From Pantoea sp. Mb-10 (GTDB lineage: Bacteria > Pseudomonadota > Gammaproteobacteria > Enterobacterales > Enterobacteriaceae): a stretch of 64,000 nucleotides of DNA. Shown here piece after piece: positions 44,766 through 53,593 of the stretch. Positions within the stretch are counted from its first letter, which is position 1. Each line of letters opens with the position of its first letter. The translations under genes were made by a program, and so were the position numbers. The notes under the pieces were generated by a model. It had not been told where the DNA came from. It saw only the letters and a program-made list of their open reading frames with translations, and made no database searches. The stretch covers positions 1 through 64,000 of the forward strand of contig NZ_JAJSDX010000008.1 of assembly GCF_021272205.1 (NCBI RefSeq), written 5' to 3'.

Positions 44766-44923
44766 CCAGGAGGATTGACCGTAAAGAAAGTTACGCTAGC
44801 TGACAGTTTAGCATGTTCCGCTCACTCTCTGCTTTTTCAGGGCGCGAACTGGGCAGAACGGGGCATTTGACACCCTGTTTTATCCGCGCGGCCTTTTCAA
44901 TCCGTTGAAACTGACAGCATTCC

Positions 44924-44938
44924 CCTATCAATGATAGG
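44924..44938. repeat. 15-bp palindrome upstream of hemC
   Basis: CCTATCA-A-TGATAGG is a perfect palindrome around one base, 32 bases before hemC. Its core CTATCA-n-TGATAG equals that of the tet operator. It may be an operator or may just overlap the hemC promoter. Confidence 0.5.
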
Positions 44939-44970
44939 ATAATCGATGAACGATCAAAATGGTTAACAGC

Positions 44971-45912
44971 ATGTTAAACAAAATTTTCAGAATTGCTACC
45001 AGGCAAAGTCCCCTCGCTTTATGGCAGGCACAATATGTTCAACAGCGTCTAATGGCGGCCCATCCCGGCCTGCGCGTTGAGCTGGTGCCGATGGTCACCA
45101 AAGGTGACATCATCCTTGATACGCCGCTCGCCAAAGTAGGTGGTAAGGGACTGTTTGTTAAAGAGCTTGAACAGGCGATGCTGGAAAATCGCGCCGATCT
45201 TGCGGTGCACTCCATGAAAGATGTGCCCGTCGCGTTTCCTGAAGGGTTAGGCCTTGTAACGATTTGCGAGCGCGACGATCCGCGCGACGCCTTTGTTTCT
45301 AACCGTTACGCCTCCCTTGATGAGCTTCCTCAGGGCGCCATTGTTGGCACCTCGAGCCTGCGTCGTCAGTGTCAAATTAGCGCCCGTCGTCCCGACCTGA
45401 TTATTCGCTCGCTGCGTGGCAACGTCGGCACCCGTCTCAGTAAGCTTGATGCAGGTGAATACGACGCCATTATTCTGGCAGCGGCAGGCCTAAAGCGACT
45501 GGGGCTGGAGAGCCGCATCCGCCAGGCGCTGCCCGCTGAATATTCGCTGCCCGCCGTGGGACAAGGCGCCGTGGGTATTGAATGCCGGCTCGATGACGCC
45601 GAGTTGATCACGCTGCTGAGCGCCCTTAATCACAGTGATACGGCGGTGTGCGTGCGTGCGGAACGCGCCATGAATACCCGTCTTGAAGGCGGTTGCCAGG
45701 TGCCGATTGGCAGCTTCGCCGTGCTGGAAGGCGATGAGCTGTGGCTACGCGGGCTGGTGGGCTCGCCAGATGGCCATCAAATGGTGGTCGGCGAACGCCG
45801 CGGCCCCCGCGATCAGGCTGAACACATGGGCATTTCATTGGCCGACGAGTTGCTCAACGGCGGCGCGCGTGAAATCCTGCATGAAGTCTATCAGGGACAG
45901 CCGCCCGTATGA
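44971..45912 (+). CDS. hemC: hydroxymethylbilane synthase
   Basis: HemC polymerises four porphobilinogens to hydroxymethylbilane in tetrapyrrole synthesis. Starting at [17 protein letters not shown] gives 313 residues, the E. coli length. The dipyrromethane cofactor cysteine is in [12 protein letters not shown] (near residue 242) and the catalytic aspartate in VHSMKDVP. hemD overlaps its 3' end by four bases; it heads hemCDXY. Confidence 0.97.
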   Translation: MLNKIFRIATRQSPLALWQAQYVQQRLMAAHPGLRVELVPMVTKGDIILDTPLAKVGGKGLFVKELEQAMLENRADLAVHSMKDVPVAFPEGLGLVTICERDDPRDAFVSNRYASLDELPQGAIVGTSSLRRQCQISARRPDLIIRSLRGNVGTRLSKLDAGEYDAIILAAAGLKRLGLESRIRQALPAEYSLPAVGQGAVGIECRLDDAELITLLSALNHSDTAVCVRAERAMNTRLEGGCQVPIGSFAVLEGDELWLRGLVGSPDGHQMVVGERRGPRDQAEHMGISLADELLNGGAREILHEVYQGQPPV

Positions 45913-46649
45913 CGATTCTTGTGACCCGGCCAGAGCCCGCCGCCAGCGAACTGGTCGCCCGACTGCGTACGCTTGGCAAGCTGGCGTGGACGCTCCCGCT
46001 CATTGAATTTACGCCGGGTCGCGATCTCTCTTCTCTGCCACAAACGCTTGCCACGCTGCAGCCAGGCGATCTGGTTTTTCTCCTGTCACAGCAAGTGGTG
46101 CACTTCGCGCATCCGGTTATGCAGGCGAGCGCAGCGGCATGGCGAGACGACCTCGACTATTATGCTATTGGGCGCAGCACCGCGCTGGCGCTGCATACCG
46201 TCACAAATCTGAAAGTAGACTATCCTCATGCGCGGGAAACCAGCGAAGAGCTGGTGCGTCTTCATGCTCTCCAGCAGGTGAACGGCAAGCGTGCGTTAAT
46301 CCTGCGCGGCAGCCCAGGCCGTGAGCTGCTGGCGGAAACGCTGGTTGCCCGCGGCGCGCACGTGGCGTATTGCGAGTGTTATCAACGCTGTGAAAAGCGC
46401 TATGACGGCGCGATTGAAGGTCGTCGCTGGCGCGATCGCGGTATTACCACGCTGGTGGTAACCAGCGGCGAGATGTTACAACAACTGTTTGCGCTATTTC
46501 CGCCAATCGATCGCCGGGAATGGCTTTTGCACTGCCGACTGATTGTCGTCAGTGAACGTTTGGCTACGCAGGCTGCCGAATTAGGCTGGCAGGACGTTGA
46601 CGTAGCCGATGGTGCCGATAACGACGCGCTGCTGCGCGCGTTACGCTGA
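45909..46649 (+). CDS. hemD: uroporphyrinogen-III synthase
   Basis: HemD cyclises hydroxymethylbilane to uroporphyrinogen III, flipping ring D. Its 246 residues form two alpha/beta domains with low sequence conservation; the [17 protein letters not shown] start and the [15 protein letters not shown] segment identify it. An ATGA overlap couples it to hemC. Confidence 0.95.
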   Translation: MTILVTRPEPAASELVARLRTLGKLAWTLPLIEFTPGRDLSSLPQTLATLQPGDLVFLLSQQVVHFAHPVMQASAAAWRDDLDYYAIGRSTALALHTVTNLKVDYPHARETSEELVRLHALQQVNGKRALILRGSPGRELLAETLVARGAHVAYCECYQRCEKRYDGAIEGRRWRDRGITTLVVTSGEMLQQLFALFPPIDRREWLLHCRLIVVSERLATQAAELGWQDVDVADGADNDALLRALR

Positions 46650-46671
46650 ACTTAACAATGGGAAAGCCATA

Positions 46672-47802
46672 ATGACGGAACAAAAAGACGCCTCCGCCAT
46701 GGTTGAAGAAACCACTTCAGCGGACAAGCCGTCGACTCAACCCGGCAAACCACCGCGCGATAAAAAACGTGATGGAAAAATGCTGAGTGCCGTGGCGATT
46801 GTCATCGCGCTGGCGATTGGCGCCGGACTTTACCTTAATGGGAAACATCAGGCCGATTCACAGGCGCAAACCAACCAGGCACTCAGCGAGCAGTTAAGCG
46901 CCCTGCAGCAGCAGTTGGGCAGCGATAAAAAACAACTCACCCAACAGCTCGATAGCACCCAAGCCGCGCTGCAGGAAGCGCGCACGCAGCAGGATAACAG
47001 CGCCAAAGAGCTGGAAAGCCTGCGCGACAAAGTCGCCACCATTTCCGGCAATGATACCCGCACCTGGCTGCTGGCGCAGGCGGACTACCTGGTCAAGCTC
47101 GCGGGCCGCAAGCTGTGGAGCGATCAAGATGTCACCACCGCCGCCGCGCTGTTGAAAAGCGCCGACACCAGTCTGGCTGAGATGAACGATCCCAGCGTCA
47201 TGAACGTGCGCCGCGCGCTGACGCAGGATATTAGCACGCTCTCTGCGGTGAGCCAGGTGGACTACGATGGCATCATTCTCAAGCTCAATCAGCTTTCGAA
47301 CGGCGTCGACAATCTCCGCCTGGCTGATAACGACAGCGACGACTCACCGATGGATGCCGACAGCGGCGAACTCTCCAGCTCGCTCAAAGAGTGGCGCCAG
47401 AATTTGGTGAAGAGCTGGCACAACTTTATGGATGATTTCATTACCATCCGCCGTCGTGATAACACCGCACAACCATTGCTGGCGCCGAATCAGGATGTGT
47501 ACCTCCGCGAGAATATTCGCTCACGTCTGTTAATTGCCGCTCAGGCCGTTCCGCGTCATCAGGATGAAATCTATAAGCAGTCTATTGATGCCGTCTCCAC
47601 GTGGGTGCGCGCCTGGTACGACACCAATGATGCCGCCACCAAAGCGTTCCTCGCACAGCTGGATGAGCTGAGCCAGCAAAATATCGCGATGGATGTTCCC
47701 GATACGCTGGAAAGTCAGGCCCTGCTGGAAAAATTGATGCAAACCCGCGTGCGAAACTTACTGGCACAGCCGTCGGTTTCAGCGCAGCAACAGGGAGGCT
47801 AA
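46672..47802 (+). CDS. hemX: HemX-like membrane protein of the haem operon
   Basis: A 376-residue protein, anchored by one helix (about residues 40-57, [18 protein letters not shown]), with a charged N-terminal tail, a long coiled coil (about 65-125, Gln-rich) and a C-terminal domain. Databases call it uroporphyrinogen-III methyltransferase, but no SAM-binding motif is seen and that activity is doubtful. It starts 22 bases after hemD and is two bases before hemY. Confidence 0.92.
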   Translation: MTEQKDASAMVEETTSADKPSTQPGKPPRDKKRDGKMLSAVAIVIALAIGAGLYLNGKHQADSQAQTNQALSEQLSALQQQLGSDKKQLTQQLDSTQAALQEARTQQDNSAKELESLRDKVATISGNDTRTWLLAQADYLVKLAGRKLWSDQDVTTAAALLKSADTSLAEMNDPSVMNVRRALTQDISTLSAVSQVDYDGIILKLNQLSNGVDNLRLADNDSDDSPMDADSGELSSSLKEWRQNLVKSWHNFMDDFITIRRRDNTAQPLLAPNQDVYLRENIRSRLLIAAQAVPRHQDEIYKQSIDAVSTWVRAWYDTNDAATKAFLAQLDELSQQNIAMDVPDTLESQALLEKLMQTRVRNLLAQPSVSAQQQGG

Positions 47803-47804
47803 CC

Positions 47805-49001
47805 ATGCTGAAAGTATTGGTGCTTTTCCTGCTGCTGATTGCTGGCGTGGTACTGGGCCCGATGGTTGCCGGGCATCAGGGATATGTGTTGATCCAGACC
47901 GATAACTGGAATATCGAAACCAGCGTCACCGGTCTGGCGATCATTTTGATCCTAAGTCTTCTGGTCATTCTGCTGGTTGAATGGGTACTGCGTCGCCTGT
48001 TTCGGACCGGCGCACGCACGCGCGGCTGGTTTATGAGCCGCAAGCGCCGCAGCGCCCAGCGCCACACGCAGAACGCCCTGATGAAACTGGCAGAAGGCGA
48101 CTTTAAACAGGTTGAGAAACTGCTGTCTAAAAACGCCGATCACGCTGAACAGCCGGTTGCCAACTATTTGCTGGCCGCCGAGGCGGCGCAGCAGCGCGGA
48201 GACGAGGTGCGGGCGAACCAGCATCTGTCACGCGCCGCTGAACTCTCTGAGAACGATACCATTCCCGTGGAGATTACCCGCGTGCGCTTGCAGCTGGCGC
48301 GCAATGAGGATCACGCGGCGCGCCACGGTATCGATCGCTTGCTGGAGGTCGCACCGCGCCATCCTGAAGTGCTGCGTCTCGCCGAGCAGGCATATATTCG
48401 CACTGGCGCGTGGGGCGCGCTGCTGGACATCCTGCCCGCTATGCAAAAAGTGCAGCTTAACGATGAAGACAAGCGTCACGCGCTACAGCAGCAGGCATGG
48501 CTGGGCTTGATGAATCAGGCCATGGCCGATCAGGGCAGCGAAGGGCTGAAAAAATGGTGGCGCAACCAGAGCCGTAAGACGCGTCAGGAAACGGCGCTGC
48601 AGGTGGCGATGGCAGAACATTTGATTGAGTGTGACGACCACGATACGGCGCAGGCTATCGTACTGGAAGGCCTCAAGCGCCAGTATGACGATCGGCTGGT
48701 GCTGTTAATGCCGCGCATCAACAGTGGCGATCCACAGGCGCTAGAGAAAGCGCTACGCCAGCAAATTAAACAGCACGGCGCCACGCCGCTGCTGCACAGT
48801 ACGCTGGGACAGATGCTCATGCGCCACGGCGAATGGCAGCAGGCGGCAGAGGCGTTTGAACAGGCGCTGGCCCAGCGGCCGGATGCGTTTGATTTCGCTT
48901 GGTTAGCGGATGTTTACGACCGACTGCACCGCCCAGAGGATGCAGCGAAAATGCGCCGTGAAGGGTTACTGCGCACGCTGAAAACCAATCCCCCCGCATA
49001 A
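47805..49001 (+). CDS. hemY: HemY inner-membrane TPR protein
   Basis: HemY of proteobacteria (not the protoporphyrinogen oxidase of the same name) is an inner-membrane protein, with two N-terminal helices (residues 2-22 and 42-62), then TPR-type helices through the rest of the 398 residues. It supports late haem synthesis in an undefined manner. It ends the hemCDXY operon and is followed by a strong terminator. Confidence 0.94.
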   Translation: MLKVLVLFLLLIAGVVLGPMVAGHQGYVLIQTDNWNIETSVTGLAIILILSLLVILLVEWVLRRLFRTGARTRGWFMSRKRRSAQRHTQNALMKLAEGDFKQVEKLLSKNADHAEQPVANYLLAAEAAQQRGDEVRANQHLSRAAELSENDTIPVEITRVRLQLARNEDHAARHGIDRLLEVAPRHPEVLRLAEQAYIRTGAWGALLDILPAMQKVQLNDEDKRHALQQQAWLGLMNQAMADQGSEGLKKWWRNQSRKTRQETALQVAMAEHLIECDDHDTAQAIVLEGLKRQYDDRLVLLMPRINSGDPQALEKALRQQIKQHGATPLLHSTLGQMLMRHGEWQQAAEAFEQALAQRPDAFDFAWLADVYDRLHRPEDAAKMRREGLLRTLKTNPPA

Positions 49002-49022
49002 CGCTGTCTACGTATCACATAC

Positions 49023-49045
49023 GCCGGGCTTGTCCCGGCTTTTTT
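49023..49045 (+). terminator. hemCDXY rho-independent terminator
   Basis: GCCGGG and CCCGGC with a CTTGT loop are followed by six T residues, 21 bases after the hemY stop. Confidence 0.92.
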
Positions 49046-49078
49046 ATGCCTGAAACACGCCGGCGCAGCGTCGACGCA

Positions 49079-49277
49079 AAAAAAAACACCTGCCGGTGGC
49101 AGGTGTAACATCAGGTCGCTAAGACAACTGAGGGTATCCGACTCAACGTAATGTCCTTCTGACTACAGTAGCGCTTGCGCGTTACTGCCGATTGGACAAC
49201 GGATACCATAAGGGGCTCTGCGTCATTCCCAGGTTTATGTTGCATCAGCAAACATAAGGAGTGGAATGAGCATCTAC
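49079..49277 (-). ncRNA. glmZ: small RNA GlmZ
   Basis: The minus-strand sequence opens with GTAGATGCTCATTCC, followed by TTATGTT and the block GGAATGACGCAGAGCC, all as in E. coli GlmZ. It ends in a hairpin ACACCTGCC-GGCAGGTGT with a run of T (hairpin 49086-49106). Length about 199 bases (207 in E. coli). GlmZ, with Hfq, activates glmS translation and is processed by RNase E/RapZ, which GlmY antagonises. The location after hemY is conserved. The 5' end is set by similarity and the promoter. Confidence 0.92.
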
Positions 49278-49288
49278 ACAGTTAGTAT

Positions 49289-49304
49289 TGCACAAGGCGT
49301 GCCA
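49289..49304 (-). promoter_or_regulatory. sigma-54 promoter of glmZ
   Basis: The minus strand reads TGGCACGCCTTGTGCA, with GG and GC separated by ten bases as needed for sigma-54. The start would fall within two bases of the predicted GlmZ 5' end. An overlapping AATACT could act as a sigma-70 -10, matching the overlapping promoters described for glmY/glmZ genes. Confidence 0.85.
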
Positions 49305-49379
49305 AAGGTGCGGCAGAAAACATAAATCATTATTATTCAATAACCTGTGGAAATGTACAACGCCACCTGGCTCGCCGTA

Positions 49380-49492
49380 TGTCGCCAATCTGTGACAACG
49401 CGCACGCTATGCGTCGCCGCACAGCGACAGCCAATGCAAGGTTGCGTAAAACGGCTTATCTTCAATAGGTTATACGTCTCAATCTGACGACA
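49380..49492 (-). promoter_or_regulatory. three GlrR (QseF) activator sites for glmZ
   Basis: TGTC-N10-GACA occurs perfectly at 49380-49397. Two one-mismatch copies (CGTC-N10-GACA) lie at 49412-49429 and 49475-49492. The GlrR response regulator binds TGTC-N10-GACA sites upstream of sigma-54 promoters of glmY and, in many Enterobacterales, glmZ. The A/T-rich bases 49321-49345 between them and the promoter could hold an IHF site. Confidence 0.85.
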
Positions 49493-49583
49493 ACCCAAGA
49501 TAAACGCTGCGCCCAAGCACGCGTTCGGCCTTAATCACAGACCCTCTACGGACGTGGCGGAGACTCTTCACGCGCGCTTAGGC

Positions 49584-49647
49584 GCACAAAACGAAAAAAG
49601 CCTGCTTTTTCAAGCAGGCTTTTCGAATAGGGTCGGCGAGAGAGGAT
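49584..49647 (-). repeat. duplicated tRNA-Pro 3' end plus terminator (copy 1)
   Basis: These 64 bases match 49749-49812 at 63 positions. On the minus strand they comprise the last 18 or so bases of tRNA-Pro (acceptor and T-stem 3' sides, ending CCC instead of CCA) and a complete rho-independent terminator (49594-49623). No 5' tRNA part precedes it, so it is not a functional tRNA gene. Confidence 0.92.
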
Positions 49648-49748
49648 GACGCTTACCGCCGGTAAGCGCCCTTCGGGCCGCTGCTGGCGCAGCGTTGTCT
49701 CGCTGCGCTCGGCGCAAATCGCCTTCGGAGGTTCTCATCCTCTTTGTA
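49648..49748. repeat. 101-bp structured insert between the tRNA-Pro 3' repeats
   Basis: This stretch holds three tandem hairpins: CGCTTACC/GGTAAGCG (49650-49668), GCCC/GGGC (49668-49678) and CGCTGC/GCAGCG (49679-49694). Its right end GGAGGTTCTCATCCTCT resembles the tRNA T-arm GGAGGTTCGAATCCTCT but on the opposite strand from proM, so AGAGGATGA (49641-49649) and TCATCCTCT (49734-49742) form a terminal inverted repeat. No open frame is convincing. Confidence 0.7.
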
Positions 49749-49812
49749 GCACAAAACGAAAAAAGCCTGCTTTTTCAAGCAGGCTTTTCGAATATGGTCG
49801 GCGAGAGAGGAT
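49749..49812 (-). repeat. tRNA-Pro 3' end plus terminator (copy 2, functional)
   Basis: The second copy of the 64-base repeat overlaps the 3' end of proM (49795-49812) and the tRNA operon terminator: AAAAGCCTGCTT / AAGCAGGCTTTT (49761-49788) with a T-run on the minus strand. Confidence 0.9.
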
Positions 49813-49871
49813 TCGAACCTCCGACCCACTGGTCCCAAACCAGTTGCGCTACCAAGCTGCGCTACTCGCCG
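49795..49871 (-). tRNA. proM: tRNA-Pro (anticodon TGG)
   Basis: 77 bases with an encoded CCA end. CGGCGAG and CTCGCCG pair as acceptor stem, the anticodon loop is TTTGGGA and the T-arm GGAGGTTCGAATCCTCT. It is the last gene of the argX-hisR-leuT-proM operon. Confidence 0.97.
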
Positions 49872-49918
49872 ATTTTTTACTACTTTGTACTGCCTTCACG
49901 CTACCGCGTAATTTTGCC

Positions 49919-50005
49919 TGGTGCGAAGAGAGGGACTTGAACCCTCACGTCCGTAAGAACACTAACACCTGAAGCTAGCGCGTCTACCAATTCCGCCACC
50001 TTCGC
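49919..50005 (-). tRNA. leuT: tRNA-Leu (anticodon CAG)
   Basis: 87 bases including CCA, with GCGAAGG/CTTCGC acceptor stem, anticodon loop CTTCAGGTG and the long variable arm of class II tRNAs. It lies 47 bases before proM. Confidence 0.97.
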
Positions 50006-50021
50006 ATGTCCCAGCAAAATC

Positions 50022-50098
50022 TGGGGTGGCTAATGGGACTCGAACCCACGACAACTGGAATCACAATCCAGGGCTCTACCAACTGAGCTATAGCCACC
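50022..50098 (-). tRNA. hisR: tRNA-His (anticodon GTG)
   Basis: 77 bases including CCA and the extra 5' G typical of tRNA-His (GGTGGCTATAGCTCAG). The anticodon loop is TTGTGAT. It lies 16 bases before leuT. Confidence 0.97.
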
Positions 50099-50186
50099 AT
50101 AATTCTGGTGCGTAAGCGCTAAACGCTTACTTTTCACTGCATAACGCGGTCAATCCAACCACCGAAGCTCTTGCGCCCAAGATAAA

Positions 50187-50263
<77 letters not shown>

Positions 50264-50284
50264 GTAGCGCCGTTGCGGATGGGC

Positions 50285-50313
50285 ATACTACGGACTTGAC
50301 CCGATCCTGTCCA
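50285..50313 (-). promoter_or_regulatory. argX tRNA operon promoter
   Basis: The minus strand gives TGGACA (50308-50313), a 17-base spacer and TAGTAT (50285-50290), then a GC-rich start region as in stringently controlled promoters. A-tracts just upstream (50314-50337) could act as an UP element. Confidence 0.7.
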
Positions 50314-50337
50314 GCGCTTTTTTTAGAAAAAAAGCGC
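50314..50337. repeat. perfect A/T-tract inverted repeat upstream of argX
   Basis: GCGCTTTTTTT and AAAAAAAGCGC face each other around AG, a perfect 11-bp stem directly upstream of the argX -35. It may be an UP element for the tRNA operon or a weak terminator for the wec operon, which ends 86 bases away. Confidence 0.6.
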
Positions 50338-50422
50338 ATTTGCTTACGCTTTGTGCATTCCGTCGATAAATACTGCAATTTGCGTCCGGCACCCGCCTCA
50401 ATTGTGGAAAAAACCAGCGATA

Positions 50423-51157
50423 TCAGAGATCGCCACGCAGGTGGTAACGCAAATATTTCAGCAGTTTTAACTGACGTCGCCAGCGTGAAGGTTGCCTGAT
50501 GAGGCGATAGAGCCACTCCAGCCCCAGTTTTTGCCAGCTTTTTGGCGCGCGCGCCACGTGTCCGGTGAACACATCGTAAGTCCCGCCAACGCCCATATAG
50601 AGCGCATGCGGCCAGTGCGCACGGCAGTCACGCATCAACAGCTCCTGACGCGGCGAGCCCTGCGCCACCGTCACAATCTGTGCTTGGCTGGCCGCGATAC
50701 GCGCAAATAGCGCAGCGCGCTCCTCCGGGGCAAAGTAGCCATCCTGGCTGCCGACGATATTCACGTTCCACTGCTGACGCAGCTTGGCGCAGGTTTCCTG
50801 CAGTACCGTTTGCTGACCGCCGATCAGAAACACCGGAATGCCTTCACGTCCTGCGCGTGCCATAAGCGCTTCCCAAAGATCGGCTCCGGCAATACGGTTA
50901 ACCTCAAGCTGAGGATATTTCTTGCGCAGCGAGCGCACGATACTGATGCCATCCGGATATTTAAATTCCGCCTCGGCAATGAGCGCGCGCAGCTGCGCAT
51001 CCTGCTCCAGCGTGAGCATTTTCTCGGCGTTGATCGCCACCAGCGTGCCGCAGCGTGGCACGCCTTGTGGCACTAAAAAATGCAGAAAACTCTCCATGTC
51101 ACTGAATGCGTGCAGTTCGATTCCGCGCAGGCTATAGCGCGGCTTATCGCTTTCCAT
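50423..51157 (-). CDS. wecG: UDP-ManNAcA transferase WecG (ECA lipid II synthesis)
   Basis: WecG adds N-acetylmannosaminuronic acid to undecaprenyl-PP-GlcNAc, forming ECA lipid II. It is a 244-residue GT26 (WecG/TagA/CpsF) enzyme with [39 protein letters not shown] and [15 protein letters not shown] motifs. It is the last gene of the operon, 28 bases after wzyE; yifK, its neighbour in E. coli, is absent. Confidence 0.95.
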   Translation of the reverse strand: MESDKPRYSLRGIELHAFSDMESFLHFLVPQGVPRCGTLVAINAEKMLTLEQDAQLRALIAEAEFKYPDGISIVRSLRKKYPQLEVNRIAGADLWEALMARAGREGIPVFLIGGQQTVLQETCAKLRQQWNVNIVGSQDGYFAPEERAALFARIAASQAQIVTVAQGSPRQELLMRDCRAHWPHALYMGVGGTYDVFTGHVARAPKSWQKLGLEWLYRLIRQPSRWRRQLKLLKYLRYHLRGDL

Positions 51158-51185
51158 TGATGCGTTTTCCCGTCGTACCCAAAGG

Positions 51186-52526
51186 TTAAGAAGCGCTGTG
51201 TAAGACCGTGGCGCGCGGACGAATAAGTCCCGCGCGCGCCAGCAGCCGATACAGCAATTTAGCCACCATCACACAGGCGGTAAAAATAAGGCAGAAGAAC
51301 ACGACGCGCGAGCCAAAGGCGTCTAACCCCTCACGCGCCAGCACAATCATGTTGAAGACCGCGCCAAAGCAGAAACTTTGAAGGATGGCGCCGGTATAGC
51401 GGTTACTGTCGCTACGGCCCTGCTGATAAAGGGTATCAAAACCTTTCATCAGCAGCCCTACGGCGACGGCACCGGGTGCAATGAACCACACGCCGCCCAT
51501 GATCACCAGCGAGCCTAACAGCGTGGGTGAAATAGCCAGTCCGGAGTGGTTATTTAGCACTTCCCACGTAAAGTAGTTGGCACTGTTCAGGATCATCGAC
51601 GGCCGATCGGGCCACAGCCAGCTGGGAATAAACACATAGAAATCACGCCACATGGGCGCCAATCCCTGAAAATCGATCTTGTCATAGTTCTGGAGCAGCA
51701 GCGCCAAATTTTCCCATGGCGAAAAGGTGTCGCGCGTCAGATACAGGAAGGTGTAGAAGGCTTCGTCACCCACCACATCCAGATTATAACGACGCAGCGC
51801 CAGCCAGAACATGCCGCCAATCGCCATTACCCCCGCGCCCACCAACATCCACAGCGTGATCCAGCCGCGCGTTATGCCAATAAACAGAAACAGCGCAAAG
51901 GCGATGATGATGTTGGCTCGCGTCCCGCCCACCAAGGCATAGGTCAACAAGCCAAACATCACTGATACCGCGAGGAACTTCAGCCATTGTGCCTGCGTCG
52001 GCTTCAGGAAGTAGCGAATCAGCATGGCCGGAATAAAGAAGTAGAAAAAGCGCTTCAGCGCCACGCCCGACACGTCGCTGGAGAAGATCTGGTTATAGGC
52101 GGAGAGCCGAAACAGCAGCAGACCGTTGTGCATGAAAAACACCGTTACCGTGCCTATCGCCACCAGCGCCAGAAGCAGGCAGGTCAGATGGGTTTCAACA
52201 CGGTTCATCTGCAGCCACGGTTTTGCCGGCGGTGCGCCGCCAGGCCGCAGGCGCACTTTATAGCTGACGTAATAAATGGCGTAAAACGCGGTGGCGGCGA
52301 GCAGCGCCTGCAGCAGATAGCCTGCGGGCACCACGTTGACGTTAAAACGAAATACCAGCACGCTGGTCAGGGGAAAACCGAAATAAAAGGTCAGTAAAAA
52401 CAGCACGGTGAAAAAAATATGGAAGTTGAAGCGCACCCGCTTAAACTCGCGCCACGTCAGGGTCAAAATAAACCCCAGTGAGAACAGATACACCACCAGC
52501 AGACCGCTAAACTGCGCCAGGCTCAT
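51186..52526 (-). CDS. wzyE: ECA polymerase WzyE
   Basis: WzyE polymerises ECA trisaccharides on the periplasmic face. The [15 protein letters not shown] start with an AGGGG ribosome site gives 446 residues with about 11-12 membrane helices and the polymerase-typical large periplasmic loop (about 250-330, [20 protein letters not shown]). Its start overlaps the wecF stop by four bases. Confidence 0.95.
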   Translation of the reverse strand: MSLAQFSGLLVVYLFSLGFILTLTWREFKRVRFNFHIFFTVLFLLTFYFGFPLTSVLVFRFNVNVVPAGYLLQALLAATAFYAIYYVSYKVRLRPGGAPPAKPWLQMNRVETHLTCLLLALVAIGTVTVFFMHNGLLLFRLSAYNQIFSSDVSGVALKRFFYFFIPAMLIRYFLKPTQAQWLKFLAVSVMFGLLTYALVGGTRANIIIAFALFLFIGITRGWITLWMLVGAGVMAIGGMFWLALRRYNLDVVGDEAFYTFLYLTRDTFSPWENLALLLQNYDKIDFQGLAPMWRDFYVFIPSWLWPDRPSMILNSANYFTWEVLNNHSGLAISPTLLGSLVIMGGVWFIAPGAVAVGLLMKGFDTLYQQGRSDSNRYTGAILQSFCFGAVFNMIVLAREGLDAFGSRVVFFCLIFTACVMVAKLLYRLLARAGLIRPRATVLHSAS

Positions 52527-53593
52527 GCGGATTCCCCTTCGCTCGCGGCCAGCGCGTCGCGCCATCCGGTTAAATAGCCCGGCGCGAAAAACGCGATGGC
52601 AGATTTATCACACAGCATAAGTTGGCGGCGGGCCTCAGCCACACGCGCCGCGTCCAGCTCGTCATCGCTGAACAGCACCGGCAAACCCTGCTCGCTGAGA
52701 TCGCGCCAGAACGGATTGTTGCGCGTAAGCACAAACGGAATATTGGCCTGAATCAGCAGACACAGCGTGCCGATGCCCTGCTGGCGCTCAAACATAAAAT
52801 AGCCAAGCTGACAGCGGCTTAACACTTGCAGATAGGCGTCAAAATCGAGCTTTTCACGCAGCAGTGTGACCTGACCCTGTGGAAAAAACTGCTGTGCTAC
52901 CGCCGCAACCTGATCAACATAAGCATGATTATTCTCAGGATAACCCAGCGGCACGATCACCTTTACCGCATCGCCGAACTGCGCATGAATCGCCGCCAGA
53001 CCTTCAATATGGCGATTACTGCGGTCGCCTGAATTGCCGAGCAGCATGGTGAGTTCGTGCGGCGCTTGCGGTACGGGAACCGCGACGTCTGGCATCCGGG
53101 TGGGAAAATAGAGCAGCGACTGCGGCACGTCGGGTGCGCGCTGAGCGAAATGGTGTAAATCGCCGCGCGTGGCAAATACGCGCGCAACGCGCCGCTGCGC
53201 CTGGCGCCGCAGCAGATAAAACAGCTGGAATTTCAGGCCGCGACGCTCCTCATACAAATCCGCGCCCCACACGTGCCAATACGCCTGCTGCGCGCGAATT
53301 TTGCCGCGCAGCAGCGCCAGCCATATGAAGGGATTAAATTGCCCGTGGAAAAAAAAGCGCTGCGTGCGATCGGCGGCGCGCGCGGCAACCGCCTCTGCCA
53401 GCGCACGTTTGCTGGCAAAGGTTTCAATATCCAGCCGGGTGTAATCTCGCAGCGTGTCCGGTGCGCGGGATACCACCATGACGCGGCGCGGCGTTGCAGT
53501 GGGAAACTCGCTGCTCAGCACATCGTTGAAAAAGCGTAAAACCGTCTGGTTGTGATGCGGGATGTCAGAACCCAGCACGTGAAATAAAGTCAT
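52523..53593 (-). CDS. wecF: TDP-Fuc4NAc transferase WecF (lipid III synthesis)
   Basis: WecF transfers 4-acetamido-4,6-dideoxygalactose to lipid II, making ECA lipid III. I start at [17 protein letters not shown], giving 356 residues and an ATGA overlap with wzxE. Conserved family blocks are [48 protein letters not shown] and [12 protein letters not shown]. The GT56 fold is expected. Confidence 0.95.
   Translation of the reverse strand: MTLFHVLGSDIPHHNQTVLRFFNDVLSSEFPTATPRRVMVVSRAPDTLRDYTRLDIETFASKRALAEAVAARAADRTQRFFFHGQFNPFIWLALLRGKIRAQQAYWHVWGADLYEERRGLKFQLFYLLRRQAQRRVARVFATRGDLHHFAQRAPDVPQSLLYFPTRMPDVAVPVPQAPHELTMLLGNSGDRSNRHIEGLAAIHAQFGDAVKVIVPLGYPENNHAYVDQVAAVAQQFFPQGQVTLLREKLDFDAYLQVLSRCQLGYFMFERQQGIGTLCLLIQANIPFVLTRNNPFWRDLSEQGLPVLFSDDELDAARVAEARRQLMLCDKSAIAFFAPGYLTGWRDALAASEGESA

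Larger units (their letters stand above)
44659..44970. other. cyaA-hemC divergent intergenic region
   Basis: A 312-base gene-free region. It contains the CRP site of cyaA (44750-44765) and a 15-base palindrome (44924-44938) with a GATAAT hexamer just after it (44938-44943). No further gene or RNA is recognised. Confidence 0.8.

Noticed and set aside
46672-47802. HemX as uroporphyrinogen-III C-methyltransferase
   Set aside because: It has a membrane anchor, a coiled coil and no SAM-binding methyltransferase motif, so the database name was not adopted as function.
49648-49748. Insert between the repeats as a decayed second tRNA-Pro gene
   Set aside because: The sequence just before the remnant T-stem does not resemble the 5' part of tRNA-Pro on the same strand; the only tRNA-like stretch is inverted.
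49646-49972. A 108-codon plus-strand frame across the tRNA-Pro and tRNA-Leu genes
   Set aside because: It is read antisense through tRNA genes; such frames are common false gene calls in Enterobacterales and have no ribosome site.
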